Positions 35,492 to 48,335 of a DNA stretch of 64,000 bases are shown piece after piece (position 1 is the stretch's first letter; each line of letters starts with the position of its first letter). The stretch is from contig NZ_JBFCVL010000006.1 of assembly GCF_040712075.1 (NCBI RefSeq), positions 124,001-188,000 on the forward strand. The letters are read 5' to 3'. The DNA is from Fodinicurvata sp. EGI_FJ10296 (GTDB lineage: Bacteria > Pseudomonadota > Alphaproteobacteria > DSM-16000 > Inquilinaceae). Under the pieces are notes generated by a model, which was given only the letters and a program-made list of their open reading frames with translations, was not told the origin of the DNA and did no database searches. Both the position numbers and the translations under genes were made by a program.

Positions 35492-36460
35492 ATGAAACTT
35501 GGATTGGCAATCGGTGTCGGCGTCGCGGCATTCGCCGTCACCGGCACGGCGGTCGCGACGGAGACACTGCGGTTCGGCCATGTCTACACGACCGATCGCC
35601 GCGATCATCAATGTGCGGAGACATTCGCCTCCCGTATTTTCGATCGAACCGAAGAGCGCTACCAGATCGACGTCTATCCCAGCAGCCAGTTGGGCGGCGA
35701 AGGCGAGCTTCACGAGGGCCTGGCGCTGGGGTCCGTTGATCTGGCGATTGTGTCGGCGCCGTTCATGGCGGCGGCTTACGCCCCGATCTCGCTGGAATCC
35801 GCCGCCTTTGCGTTCGAGGATTACGACCACTGGATGCGCTACGCCGAAAGCGATCTGCGCGAAGAACTGGCTGACGGCTATTTCGAAGCCGTCGGCAACA
35901 AGATCGCCTCGGTCCATTATCAGGGTGCGTGGCACGTACTGAGTGAAGAGCCGATCGAGACACCTGACGATATGGCCGGATTGCGCATGCGCGTTCCCGA
36001 TGCCGAGCCGTGGCTGGTCTTCCCTCGCGCCGTCGGCGCGGAGGCAGCGCCCATCGCCTATGCCGAAGCCTATCTGGCCTTGCAGCAGGGTGTTGTCGAT
36101 ATCATCGACCAAGGGCTGGCCGGTGCGATGACCATGCAGTTCCACGAAGTCCGGCCGGTGATCAATATGACCGGGCATTTGGCGATCGCCGCGCATACAG
36201 TGATCGGCGCACCCTTGTGGAATCGACTCAGCGAAGAAGACCAGGAAATCTTCATCGAAGCAGCACAGGAAACCGCGGCCGAGTGCAGCAATCTTGTCTA
36301 CGAGGACGAGGCCGCACTGCTTGAGGAATTCGAAGCCCTCGGCGTCACGCTGGTGGAAGTTCAGCGTGAATTGTTCGTCGAAGCCGTCGAAGAGTATTTC
36401 GCCGAGAATGATGTCGGTTGGACCGAAGATCAGTACGCGCGCCTTCAGGAACTCCGCTAA
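35492..36460 (+). CDS. dctP: TRAP transporter binding protein DctP
   Basis: 322 aa with a signal peptide (about 1-22, ending TAVA). The ATG at 35492 has AGGAGG eight bases upstream, which decides against the longer frame from 35438. The DctP family is shown by LRFGHVYTTDRRDHQCAETFASRI, YPSSQLGGEGELHEGLALGSVDLAIV and the central GLRMRVPDAEPW, where the Arg is expected to bind the ligand carboxylate. It is followed by the small and large permease genes. The ligand, presumably a carboxylate, cannot be deduced. Confidence 0.93.
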   Translation: MKLGLAIGVGVAAFAVTGTAVATETLRFGHVYTTDRRDHQCAETFASRIFDRTEERYQIDVYPSSQLGGEGELHEGLALGSVDLAIVSAPFMAAAYAPISLESAAFAFEDYDHWMRYAESDLREELADGYFEAVGNKIASVHYQGAWHVLSEEPIETPDDMAGLRMRVPDAEPWLVFPRAVGAEAAPIAYAEAYLALQQGVVDIIDQGLAGAMTMQFHEVRPVINMTGHLAIAAHTVIGAPLWNRLSEEDQEIFIEAAQETAAECSNLVYEDEAALLEEFEALGVTLVEVQRELFVEAVEEYFAENDVGWTEDQYARLQELR

Positions 36461-36476
36461 CCTGAACCCCCACCAA

Positions 36477-36510
36477 GGCCAGTCGGAATGCCCCGTGCAT
36501 CCGGCTGGCC
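36477..36510 (+). terminator. Intercistronic stem-loop after dctP
   Basis: GGCCAGTCGGAATGC (36477-36491) pairs with GCATCCGGCTGGCC (36497-36510) with one U-G pair and one bulged A; the loop is CCCGT. There is no T-run. It probably stabilises the binding-protein transcript relative to the permease genes. Confidence 0.6.
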
Positions 36511-36558
36511 CTGTCAATTGCGCGGCGGCTCATCATCCGCATTTTCCGGATCGATGAC

Positions 36559-37083
36559 ATGCCCGATAACGACGACGGGTGCCAGATGCAAAACGATGCG
36601 GGCGGCGACAGGCTTCTGCGCCGGTATACGATCGAAGACTGGGTCGCCTTCTGCGTCTTCTGGGCGCTGACCCTCGTCGTCTTCATGCAGTTCAGTTCAC
36701 GCTATCTGGGACTTGGGTCCGCGTCGTGGACGGAGGAGGGCGCGCGCTATCTTCTGATCATGCTTGCGTTTTCCGGGGGCGCCCTGGCGGTCCGGCGGCG
36801 GAGCCATGTGGCCATGACGCTCATGCATTCATGGCTGCCGCCCGGCGTCAGAGCCAAGGTGGAAATCCTGATCGGACTCGCCAACGTCGCGTTCTATGGT
36901 CTGGCTGCCTGGCTGGCCTGGCAGGTCGGCGTAACACAGGGCGTGCAGCGGATGGCGTCTCTCGATTTCCCCTTGAGATATGTTTACTGGACCATTGCCC
37001 TGTTTCTGGCATTGCTCACTGCCCGGGCCGCGATTCAGGTCGCTTCGGATTTCAGAAAAACAACCGTGCGGTCGGGGAGCTAG
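36559..37083 (+). CDS. dctQ: TRAP transporter small permease DctQ
   Basis: 174 aa with four hydrophobic segments, the DctQ size and topology. The conserved SWTEEGARYLLIMLAFSGGALAVRRRSHVAM lies between helices two and three. It starts 98 bp after dctP and ends two bases before the dctM start. It forms the membrane complex with DctM. Confidence 0.9.
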   Translation: MPDNDDGCQMQNDAGGDRLLRRYTIEDWVAFCVFWALTLVVFMQFSSRYLGLGSASWTEEGARYLLIMLAFSGGALAVRRRSHVAMTLMHSWLPPGVRAKVEILIGLANVAFYGLAAWLAWQVGVTQGVQRMASLDFPLRYVYWTIALFLALLTARAAIQVASDFRKTTVRSGS

Positions 37084-37085
37084 AT

Positions 37086-38360
37086 ATGGCCATCATCCTG
37101 TTCGCCGCGCTGTTCGGCCTGATCCTGGTTGGCGTTCCCGTCGCCATTTCGCTCGGCCTGTCGTCGTTCCTGGTCTTTTCCCTGAATCCGATACCGGCGC
37201 CGGTGGCCATGCACCGGTTCGTGAATGGCCTCAACAGTTTCCCGCTGGTGGCAATTCCGCTTTTTGTCTTTGTCGGCTATCTCATGAATGCCGCCAGGAT
37301 CACCGACCGGATCTTTGCATTCGCCCGCGCTTCTGTCGGATGGATGCGGGGCGGACTTGGCCATGTGAATGTCGGCGTTTCCGTCATTTTCTCCGGCATG
37401 TCGGGCACGGCGGTTGCCGATGTCGGGGGTCTCGGGGCGATCGAAATCAAGGCGATGCGCGACGCCGGCTATGACCGGGATTTCGCGGCGGCGATAACCG
37501 GCGCTTCGTCCGTGATCGGCCCCATCATTCCGCCCAGCCTGACGCTGGTCGTCTTCGGGGTGCTGGCCTCGACCTCGATCGGCCAGCTGTTTCTGGCCGG
37601 CGTCGTTCCGGGCCTGCTGATGGCGGTATCGCTGATGGTCATGGTCTGGTGGTTCGCCAGACGGCGCGGGTATCCGCGCGATCAGGCCTTCTCGGTCTCC
37701 GTTCTGTGGTCGTCGTTCCGGCGGGCCTTCCTGTCCCTGTTGACGCCCGTGATCATCATCGGCGGCATCATGTTCGGCGTCTTTACACCGACGGAAGCCG
37801 CGACCGCCGCCGTGGCGTATGCGCTGTTCCTGTCGATCGTGGTCTATCGAACCGTCGGCGCCCGCGATCTGGTCGAAATCACGATGGACACGGTGGAGAC
37901 CACGGCGGTCATATTGCTTATCGTCGGCGCGGCGTCTGTCTTCGGCTGGATACTGACGACCGAGCGGATTGCCGTCCATGTCACGGAATGGGTGACGGGC
38001 ATTACCGAGAACAGGATACTGATACTGATCGGCATCAATCTGATCCTGCTGGTGCTGGGGCTGTTCATGGAGCCGATCGCGGCGATGACGATCATCGTTC
38101 CGATCCTGTTACCGATCGTTGCCGCCATCGGCCTCGATCCCGTTCAGTTCGGCATTATCGTGGTTCTGAACCTGATGCTGGGCCTGTTGACGCCGCCGGT
38201 CGGCCTTATCCTTCACGTGCTGTCCAAAGTCGGAGACATGCCGTTCGAACACTGCGTGAGGGCGGTTCTTCCATTCTTCATTCCGTTGGGCATCGTACTG
38301 ATACTGGTCACATTCATTCCGGCCGTCAGCCTTTGGCTGCCGACGCTGGTATATCGGTGA
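37086..38360 (+). CDS. dctM: TRAP transporter large permease DctM
   Basis: 424 aa, about 11-12 membrane segments, normal for DctM. The ATG at 37086 lies two bases after the dctQ stop; the frame is open much further upstream, but only inside dctQ. Family blocks: GVPVAISLGLSSFLVF, SGMSGTAVADVGGLGAIEIKAM, GASSVIGPIIPPSL and GLLTPPVGLILHVLS. Together with DctP and DctQ it forms a sodium-driven secondary importer. Confidence 0.93.
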   Translation: MAIILFAALFGLILVGVPVAISLGLSSFLVFSLNPIPAPVAMHRFVNGLNSFPLVAIPLFVFVGYLMNAARITDRIFAFARASVGWMRGGLGHVNVGVSVIFSGMSGTAVADVGGLGAIEIKAMRDAGYDRDFAAAITGASSVIGPIIPPSLTLVVFGVLASTSIGQLFLAGVVPGLLMAVSLMVMVWWFARRRGYPRDQAFSVSVLWSSFRRAFLSLLTPVIIIGGIMFGVFTPTEAATAAVAYALFLSIVVYRTVGARDLVEITMDTVETTAVILLIVGAASVFGWILTTERIAVHVTEWVTGITENRILILIGINLILLVLGLFMEPIAAMTIIVPILLPIVAAIGLDPVQFGIIVVLNLMLGLLTPPVGLILHVLSKVGDMPFEHCVRAVLPFFIPLGIVLILVTFIPAVSLWLPTLVYR

Positions 38361-38374
38361 TGCAGGAGCCGACA

Positions 38375-39397
38375 ATGAACACCATTGCCGTAACCGGTGC
38401 TGCGGGCGTCGTCGGATCGGTCCTCGTGGAACACCTGTCGCGGGCCGGTCACCGCGTGGCGGCGATCGATCACCGCGCGCCGCCCCAAGCTCTGGCGTCG
38501 TGGTGGCAGGAGGTCCAGTCCGAAGGTGGCGCATTGGTGACGCCGATCGAGGCAGACATACGCGACGCGAGCGCCCTGACGCAGATCTTTGGCGACACGA
38601 AAGTCGGCGGCGTCATCCATATGGCTGCTGTCACGGCCGGGCCCGAACGCGAGAGCCACGACCCGGAAAGCATCGTCGATATCAATGTCGGTGGTACGCT
38701 TGCCGTCGCGCGGGCCATGCGCGCCAACGGCATCCAACGGCTGGTTCACGTTTCCTCCAATGCCGTCTATGGCCCGGTCGTCTACGAGACCGATCTGATA
38801 GACGAGGACAAGACCGTACCGCGGCCGGCGGCCCTTTATGGAGTGACGAAGCTCGCCGGTGAGGGGCTTATCCGCCGGCTTGGCGACCTGTGGAGCATGA
38901 ATGTCACGATCGCGCGGCTCAGCTCCGTGTTCGGCCCATGGGAGCATGCCACCGGTGTCCGCGACACCCTGAACCCGATCTTTCAGGCGACCGTTGCCGC
39001 GCTTTCGGACCGGCCCGCCCGCTTTACCCGGCCCTGCCGCCGGGACTGGATTTACAACCGCGATGTCGCCGATGCGCTTGTACGCCTGTTGTCGGCTGAA
39101 ACCCTGAAGCACCCGATCTATCACGTGGGCCCGGGTCCGGATGCCGTATGGTCGGTCGAGGACTGGTGCGTTCTGCTGGCCGGGCGGTATCCGAGTTTCG
39201 TGCATGGTCTGGTCGACGAACCGGGTGCTGCGACCATAAATCTGCACGAGCTGGCAGACCGCGCGCCGATGTCGACGACGCGCCTTGTCGCGGACACTGG
39301 ATTTCAGCCGTCGTACACACCAGAGCTGGCCTTCGCCGACATGATGGCCTGGGTGGAGAAGTTTCCGGCGTTTCTGCATGTGCCGACTGAGAAGTAG
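38375..39397 (+). CDS. NAD(P)-dependent epimerase/dehydratase (extended SDR)
   Basis: 340 aa. Rossmann motif TGAAGVVG (7-14), acidic residue after strand two (AAIDHR), and the catalytic YGVTK (Tyr155, Lys159). The ATG at 38375 has AGGAG six bases upstream. It follows dctM by 14 bp, so the imported carboxylate is probably processed here. Uronate dehydrogenase, sugar-nucleotide epimerase and other extended SDR functions are all possible; I cannot choose. Confidence 0.87.
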   Translation: MNTIAVTGAAGVVGSVLVEHLSRAGHRVAAIDHRAPPQALASWWQEVQSEGGALVTPIEADIRDASALTQIFGDTKVGGVIHMAAVTAGPERESHDPESIVDINVGGTLAVARAMRANGIQRLVHVSSNAVYGPVVYETDLIDEDKTVPRPAALYGVTKLAGEGLIRRLGDLWSMNVTIARLSSVFGPWEHATGVRDTLNPIFQATVAALSDRPARFTRPCRRDWIYNRDVADALVRLLSAETLKHPIYHVGPGPDAVWSVEDWCVLLAGRYPSFVHGLVDEPGAATINLHELADRAPMSTTRLVADTGFQPSYTPELAFADMMAWVEKFPAFLHVPTEK

Positions 39398-39417
39398 AAA
39401 GCCGGGCTCCGGAGGTA

Positions 39418-39433
39418 CTGAATCGTGATTCAG
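39418..39433. other. Short palindrome behind the epimerase gene
   Basis: CTGAATC-GT-GATTCAG is a perfect 7-bp inverted repeat with a 2-nt loop, 20 bp after the epimerase stop and 70 bp before the next gene. It could be an operator or a small stem-loop; the T-run expected of a terminator is lacking. Confidence 0.3.
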
Positions 39434-39503
39434 GTCGCCAGCGGTCAGCGTGACGCGTCATTCATTCCGGCAGCGTCACCATTTCCGCTTCGGAGTCCGT
39501 GCC

Positions 39504-40559
39504 ATGAAACCATCCCTTTCGCCTGCCCTTGTCGTTCTGGGCCTTTTTGGTGCCTCGTTTCCGGCTGCTGCCGCTGTCGGGTTTACTGAAATTGCGGTTG
39601 CCGATCCGCATGGCGATCGGCCGCTTGAAGTCGCTGTCTGGTATCCGGCAGAAGCGGGCCCGGAACCGATACAGCTGGGTGAGAACCCGGCATTCTTCGG
39701 GGTCTCTGTACTTCCCGACGCGCCTGTACGTCCGGGCGCGCGGGATCGTCCGTGGCCGTTGGCGGTGCTCTCGCACGGCTATGGCGGTAACTGGACCAAT
39801 CAGGTCTGGCTGGCCGACCTGCTGGTCGAACGGGGATTCGTCGTGGCGGCGCCGAACCATCCCGGCACCACCACCCGCGATCGGGACTCCAGCCAGGCTG
39901 CCCGCCTTTGGGCGCGCGCAACCGACATCAGCCGAACCATCGACGCCGTTTCGACCTTCGACGGATTTGACGGGCGTGTTTCCGACGACCGGGTCGCCGT
40001 GATCGGGCATTCGCTGGGCGGGTTGACGGCGATGCAGGTGGCCGGGGCTCGTTTCGATGTCGATCGTTTCGAAACCGATTGCGTTGACCGGCCGGAACTG
40101 GAAGCCTGCGACCTGTTCGATGCCATCGGCGCCGGGCGATTACATGCCGATCGCGCGGCTTTGGCCGAAAGCCGGCATGACGACCGCGTCGGGGCTGCTG
40201 CCGTGCTGGATATCGGCATGGCGCGGGGGCTGACGCCAGACAGTCTGGCCGTGGTCGATGTGCCGGTTCTGGTCGTCAGTGCGGCGGCGGACACGCCCGC
40301 CATACCGGCCGAACTGGAATCGGAATATCTGACCCGTCATCTTCGAATGGGCCTGTATCATCGTGCCGAGGGGGCTGCGCATTTTTCCTTTCGGCGCCGT
40401 TGCAAGCCCGGTGCGATCGACATGCTGGAAGCCGAGGCGCCGGGCGATGGCGTCGTTTGCCGCGATGCGCCGGATGCCGACACCGATCGCGCGGAAATTC
40501 ATCGCATGGTCGGCGGATTGCTGGCGGACTTTCTTTCCGATGCGCCAGGCTTGGAATAG
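39504..40559 (+). CDS. Secreted alpha/beta hydrolase (dienelactone/PAF-acetylhydrolase-like)
   Basis: 351 aa from the ATG at 39504, with GGAG upstream. A signal peptide (about 1-24, ending FPAAAA) predicts export. The nucleophile elbow is GHSLGG (Ser170), and LAVLSHGYGGNW supplies the oxyanion region; the catalytic His is probably in EGAAHFSF. Resembles predicted dienelactone hydrolases and PAF-acetylhydrolase-like esterases. Its last 61 bp overlap the end of the convergent AraC-type gene. The substrate is unknown. Confidence 0.85.
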   Translation: MKPSLSPALVVLGLFGASFPAAAAVGFTEIAVADPHGDRPLEVAVWYPAEAGPEPIQLGENPAFFGVSVLPDAPVRPGARDRPWPLAVLSHGYGGNWTNQVWLADLLVERGFVVAAPNHPGTTTRDRDSSQAARLWARATDISRTIDAVSTFDGFDGRVSDDRVAVIGHSLGGLTAMQVAGARFDVDRFETDCVDRPELEACDLFDAIGAGRLHADRAALAESRHDDRVGAAAVLDIGMARGLTPDSLAVVDVPVLVVSAAADTPAIPAELESEYLTRHLRMGLYHRAEGAAHFSFRRRCKPGAIDMLEAEAPGDGVVCRDAPDADTDRAEIHRMVGGLLADFLSDAPGLE

Positions 40560-41614
40560 GGCAGCCCGGGCTGTGTTTCCGGCGCCGCCTTGCTGCGGAA
40601 TTCGGTTGGGCTTTGGCCGAATGTTCGTCGGAATTCACGGTTGAAGTTCGATTTCGTCTGGAACCCGCAATCGAACATGATCTCTGTAACCGACATGTCG
40701 GTTTCACGGAGCTGCCGCGCCGCCCGGTCAATCCGGAAGCCGTTGACCAGTTGGGAAACATTCCGGTTGCCGCGGCGATTGACGGCGCCCGAGATCCGAC
40801 GCGCAGGTATCTTCAGGCGCCGCGCGATCCGGTCGAGCGTCAGATCGGGGTCGCGGTACAGTTGAAGATCGGTCATCAGCGTATCGAACGCCAGGATTAC
40901 CGCGTCGTCTTCCCCGGCATCCCCGGATTGTGGGCGGTCGTCCGGGGTCTCCGCCGGCCGCGGCGCGGGTTCTTCCATTAGTGCGGCCGCGACGGCCAGA
41001 CACCCCAGCACAACAAAATGTGCATATCCGACAATGAGGCGGGCATGCCGGCCTTCTGCCACGGCGAAATCAATGGCGATGGCGATGTCGACGACCCCCG
41101 ATCCAGCCATGGCGAGGCCGGCGATCAGGAACGACAGCCGCGAAGTGGCCGTCGCTTCGAGCCGTGAACAAACGAGGGTGTCGGCCCCGGGCGCGACGAG
41201 CCGCACCAGTTGAACCCCGTAGCCGAGAAAGATGATGCCGATGGCGGCATCGATTGGCAGCGGCCAGATGGGATGGATGACCAGCATGGCCGCAACGGTA
41301 AGTGGGGGCAGGCTATGCAGCCATGGCCTTGCGACTGCGCGTGTTCCGGGCTCGGTCAAGCGGGTGAAGACCCGCCAGACCAGGGGCGGCATCGAGGCGG
41401 CCAGCAAGGTCTGCGCGATGCCGAGCAGCGCCCCGTCATACCGCCAGCGCAACCCGCCGATGACGATCAGGATTGCCGAGACCGCCAACATGATCGTAAT
41501 CGGCGTGAAAAGCCCGAACCAGCGTTTGCCCCGTCCTCGTCTGGCGATAATCACGGCGGTCAACAGCAGGACCGCGATGAAAGCCGGTAGCGCGAAGGGG
41601 GGCTGACTGGGCAT
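40499..41614 (-). CDS. Membrane-embedded AraC-family regulator
   Basis: 371 aa from the ATG at 41614; a GTG at 41650 is an alternative. The N-terminal 210 residues hold about seven hydrophobic segments, and the C-terminal 110 contain the AraC double helix-turn-helix (LTLDRIARRLKIPARRISGAVNRRGNRNVSQLVNGFRIDRAARQLRETDMSVTEIMFDCGFQTKSNFNREFRRTFGQSPTEFR). Membrane-bound AraC regulators are a known minority architecture that senses envelope or membrane signals. The final 25 residues overlap the hydrolase gene on the other strand. The target is unknown; the neighbouring secreted hydrolase is a candidate. Confidence 0.88.
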   Translation of the reverse strand: MPSQPPFALPAFIAVLLLTAVIIARRGRGKRWFGLFTPITIMLAVSAILIVIGGLRWRYDGALLGIAQTLLAASMPPLVWRVFTRLTEPGTRAVARPWLHSLPPLTVAAMLVIHPIWPLPIDAAIGIIFLGYGVQLVRLVAPGADTLVCSRLEATATSRLSFLIAGLAMAGSGVVDIAIAIDFAVAEGRHARLIVGYAHFVVLGCLAVAAALMEEPAPRPAETPDDRPQSGDAGEDDAVILAFDTLMTDLQLYRDPDLTLDRIARRLKIPARRISGAVNRRGNRNVSQLVNGFRIDRAARQLRETDMSVTEIMFDCGFQTKSNFNREFRRTFGQSPTEFRSKAAPETQPGLPYSKPGASERKSASNPPTMR

Positions 41615-41666
41615 CAGATGGCGGGTCCGCGGGGCAATGGTGGCTGGCACCGGACACGTGACGGCT

Positions 41667-45589
<3,923 letters not shown>

Positions 45590-45633
45590 CGGCCGGTCCC
45601 GGTTGTAATCAGCGGATCATTGGAGACGGATCA

Positions 45634-46470
45634 TCAGAATATCGCGTCCAGCGTCCGCTCAACGAATCCGCGTTCGTCCGGTGGGCGCACGCCTTCATCG
45701 ACCAGAAGTGCATAGCTGTCGATATACCAGTCGCTGCCGGGATAGTTGTAGCCCAGCACAGAGGCGGAGACACGCGCCTGCTCGCGCAGCCCCAGAGCCA
45801 GGAAGGCCTCTACCAGTCGGTGAAGCGCTTCGGGCACGTGGGTCGTGGTATCGTAATCCTCGATCACGGTGCGGAATCGGCCTATGGCGCCGTTATAATG
45901 CCCTTGCTCAAGATAATATCGGCCGACGGTCATTTCCTTGCCGGCGAGTTGATCAAGCGTCAGATCGTATTTGAGCTCCGCGTCCCGCGCGTATTCGGAT
46001 TCCGGGAACCTGTTGATCAGGTCTTCCAGGGCATCCATCGCCCGTTGCGTCATGGCCTGATCGCGGTCCACGTCAACGATTTGCTCATAGTAGCTCAGGG
46101 CCTTGAGATAATAGGCATAATCGACATTGGGATGACCGGGATGAAGCTGAATGAAGCGGTCGAGCGTCTCGATCGCCTCGTCGTAATCGCGATTCTCGTA
46201 TCGCGCGAAGCCGGCCATGATCTGCGAGCGCGTCGACCATTCGGAATAGGGATGCTGGCGCTCGACCTCGTCGAAGAGCTGAGCGGCCGTGCGATACGAG
46301 CCCGATTCCAGCGTATCCTGGGCCTCGGCATAGATGTTTTCCGGCGGCCTTTCGACATAGGCTGCTTCTTCGTCGGATGACGCGCAGGCCGCCAGGCCGA
46401 CGCTTAGGGCGATCGCGATCGCTAAGCGTGCCGTGGCTGATGTCGAGCGCCTTGAAACCGGTCTATTCAT
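45634..46470 (-). CDS. bamD: Outer-membrane assembly lipoprotein BamD
   Basis: 278 aa from the ATG at 46470; the longer frame from 46539 lacks a proper signal. A lipoprotein signal peptide ends in LAAC (Cys29), predicting lipid anchoring in the outer membrane. Five TPR-like repeats follow, with motifs such as IYAEAQDTLESGSYRTAAQLFDEVERQHPYSEW and AMDALEDLINRFPESEYA. It works in the BAM complex that inserts beta-barrel proteins. It lies 169 bp behind lpxC, same strand. Confidence 0.95.
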   Translation of the reverse strand: MNRPVSRRSTSATARLAIAIALSVGLAACASSDEEAAYVERPPENIYAEAQDTLESGSYRTAAQLFDEVERQHPYSEWSTRSQIMAGFARYENRDYDEAIETLDRFIQLHPGHPNVDYAYYLKALSYYEQIVDVDRDQAMTQRAMDALEDLINRFPESEYARDAELKYDLTLDQLAGKEMTVGRYYLEQGHYNGAIGRFRTVIEDYDTTTHVPEALHRLVEAFLALGLREQARVSASVLGYNYPGSDWYIDSYALLVDEGVRPPDERGFVERTLDAIF

Positions 46471-46639
46471 CGTCGAAACCCTGCATACTCGAAGGTGAGT
46501 CCCGCCGGACACGGCGCCTGTATAGCACGGAGTAGGCATCCCCGCACAAGCCCCGTTCGTCTCGCCGTCCGGAGTGTGGACCGATCATCGGGCCGCAGAT
46601 GTGGTGAGGGAAGGGGACCGGTCCGGAACGCGCAGCCGC

Positions 46640-47581
46640 TCATGCGATAGCGGCCAGGCTCCTGTATTCGTGTGTCACCGGTGCCTCGAACGGCACGTCC
46701 GCCGTGTCGTAGCACCAGGCGGAGTCGTCCGCGAACAGCGTCCGAAGCAGCAGATTGTTCAGCGCGTGACCCGACCGGACGCCGTGGAAATGTCCGACAA
46801 TTGGCGCGCCAGCCAGATAAAGATCGCCGATGCTGTCGAGGATCTTGTGGCGGACGAATTCGTCGGCGAACCGCAGGCCGCCAGGGTTCATGATACCCGC
46901 GTCATCATCGACGACGATCGCGTTCTCCAGACTGCCGCCCTTGGCGAGACCACTGGCCTGCAGCGCTGCGACATCGCGGAGGAAACCGAATGTCCGGGCC
47001 GGTGCGATGGACTCGGCAAAAAGGTCCGTCGTCAGATGGATGCTGCCGCGTTGGCGCCCGACCGAAATCGCCTGGAAGTCGATTTCCATCGTGAACTGGC
47101 AGGTTGCTGAAGGCGATATGGCTACCGAGCGATTGCCGTCAGCCACGGACACCGTTTTCAGGACGCGGATGACATTGCGGCTTGCCGGCAGCGTGCGCCT
47201 TCCGACGGCGTCGAACAGCCGGACGAATGGGGCGGCCGATCCGTCCATGACCGGCACTTCCGGGCCTTCGATCTCGATCAGGGCGTTGTCGATACCGCAG
47301 CCGCGCAGCGCCGCCATCAGATGCTCGACGGTGGCGATCGACGCGCCGTACTCATTTGAAATCACGGTGCAGAGCCGGGTGTCCGTCACGGCATCCCAGC
47401 GGGCGTGAATAATCCGTTCGTCGATTCCCGTCCGGCTGGTGCCGGCGGCAAGATCGGTACGCACGAAAACAATGCCGGTATGACCGTCGGCGGGTTTGAC
47501 GACCATGCGGATCGGCAGACCCGAATGGAGACCGATGCCCGACACCGGGACCGGCGAGCGTAGCGTTTTCTGGCCGGTCAT
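46640..47581 (-). CDS. lpxC: UDP-3-O-acyl-N-acetylglucosamine deacetylase LpxC
   Basis: 313 aa from the ATG at 47581, which aligns in length with the classical N-terminus (MTGQKTLRSPVPVSGIGLHSG). An upstream in-frame TTG at 47608 with AGGA before it is an alternative. This is the committed zinc-dependent step of lipid A synthesis. Zinc ligands are His87 (VEHLMA), His245 and Asp249 (HKILDSIGD); the general-acid His272 is in SGHALNN. The gene's presence shows a lipid A-containing outer membrane. A 754-bp gap without a gene precedes it. Confidence 0.96.
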   Translation of the reverse strand: MTGQKTLRSPVPVSGIGLHSGLPIRMVVKPADGHTGIVFVRTDLAAGTSRTGIDERIIHARWDAVTDTRLCTVISNEYGASIATVEHLMAALRGCGIDNALIEIEGPEVPVMDGSAAPFVRLFDAVGRRTLPASRNVIRVLKTVSVADGNRSVAISPSATCQFTMEIDFQAISVGRQRGSIHLTTDLFAESIAPARTFGFLRDVAALQASGLAKGGSLENAIVVDDDAGIMNPGGLRFADEFVRHKILDSIGDLYLAGAPIVGHFHGVRSGHALNNLLLRTLFADDSAWCYDTADVPFEAPVTHEYRSLAAIA

Positions 47582-47829
47582 GCCGGGAAGGGGTCCGTCG
47601 AATGCCAAGTTACGATCCTGCTTGTCGTCGCGATGTCGGTAACAAATAATTCGGTGCCGGTGAATATCCGCATCACCACGTGAACGGCGTTATGGCTAGC
47701 AAAGCCGGCGCAAAAGGCCAAATCACTCTTTGTTACGCATTGTTACCGCGTCCATTCGCAGGAGCGGTCGGTGCCGATGGGAGGTACGGGACGGACCTCA
47801 AAGTCAAACTGACCTGGCACTACATTGAC

Positions 47830-47918
47830 CTCGAACGAAATCGCCCACCCCCAGGGAGATGAGGGTGGGCGTTCGAGCGCGATAGTGAAAAGGATCAAGG
47901 ACTCGGTCGACCCTCATC
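47830..47918. ncRNA. Possible structured RNA with competing hairpins
   Basis: CGCCCACCC (47842-47850) pairs with GGGTGGGCG (47863-47871), flanked by an outer CTCGAA/TTCGAG pair (47830-47835, 47872-47877). The right arm also overlaps GATGAGGGT (47858-47866), which pairs perfectly with ACCCTCATC (47910-47918). The two folds exclude each other, as in attenuators. Strand, promoter and product are not established. Confidence 0.3.
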
Positions 47919-48230
47919 TATAAGTAGTATTTACTTGGCGAAAATGCAACGAATTTTTTTGAACCCCGCCGCCGAGTCGGTGGGAAGGACCTTGCCGATA
48001 CCGTGGGCCGGTCAGTCGGGACCCGCAGCATGACCGCAAATAACCACGTCCCGAAGATGAATATCCGGGCCGGTTGGATCAAGTATCCGGGCGCCAGCCC
48101 TATATCACGGGTGTGACAGGACGTCAGCAATTTTATATGAATTCCGCCTTTCCGGGCTGATCCCCAGCGACGTCTGTCAACCTCTTTCGGGTCGTTCCGT
48201 CGCTGGGAATGCGACGAAAAACAGACCTCC

Positions 48231-48299
48231 GGGTCGGGTCGCAACGGATAGGCCCGACCCTGGGCCGCAATGCCGTGGGATGCATTGCGGCCGGGTCGG
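48231..48299. terminator. Strong alternative hairpins downstream of ftsZ
   Basis: CCGACCC and GGCCGCAATGC (48254-48260, 48063-type arm at 48263-48273) pair with GCATTGCGGCC and GGGTCGG (48282-48299), an 18-bp stem with a 2-nt bulge. CCCGACCC (48253-48260) can instead pair with GGGTCGGG (48231-48238). The structure starts 37 bp behind the ftsZ stop. No T-run follows, so it is probably a 3'-end stabiliser or factor-dependent terminator. Confidence 0.5.
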
Positions 48300-48335
48300 T
48301 CGAGAGGGCGAAAGACCGAAAGTCAGATCGACGGA

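Larger units (their letters stand above)
47582..48335. other. Gene-free gap between ftsZ and lpxC
   Basis: 754 bp with no convincing coding frame. It contains two sets of competing inverted repeats (47830-47918 and 48231-48299) and an A/T run (47951-47960). The lpxC promoter should lie at its left side and ftsZ transcription must end within it. No tRNA or known riboswitch was recognised. Confidence 0.6.

Noticed and set aside
47680-47862. 60-codon plus-strand frame upstream of lpxC
   Set aside because: Short, no ribosome-binding site, and runs into the hairpin at 47830.
47918-48244. 108-codon minus-strand frame in the ftsZ-lpxC gap
   Set aside because: It starts at a TTG without a ribosome-binding site, resembles no family and covers a hairpin; coding is unlikely.
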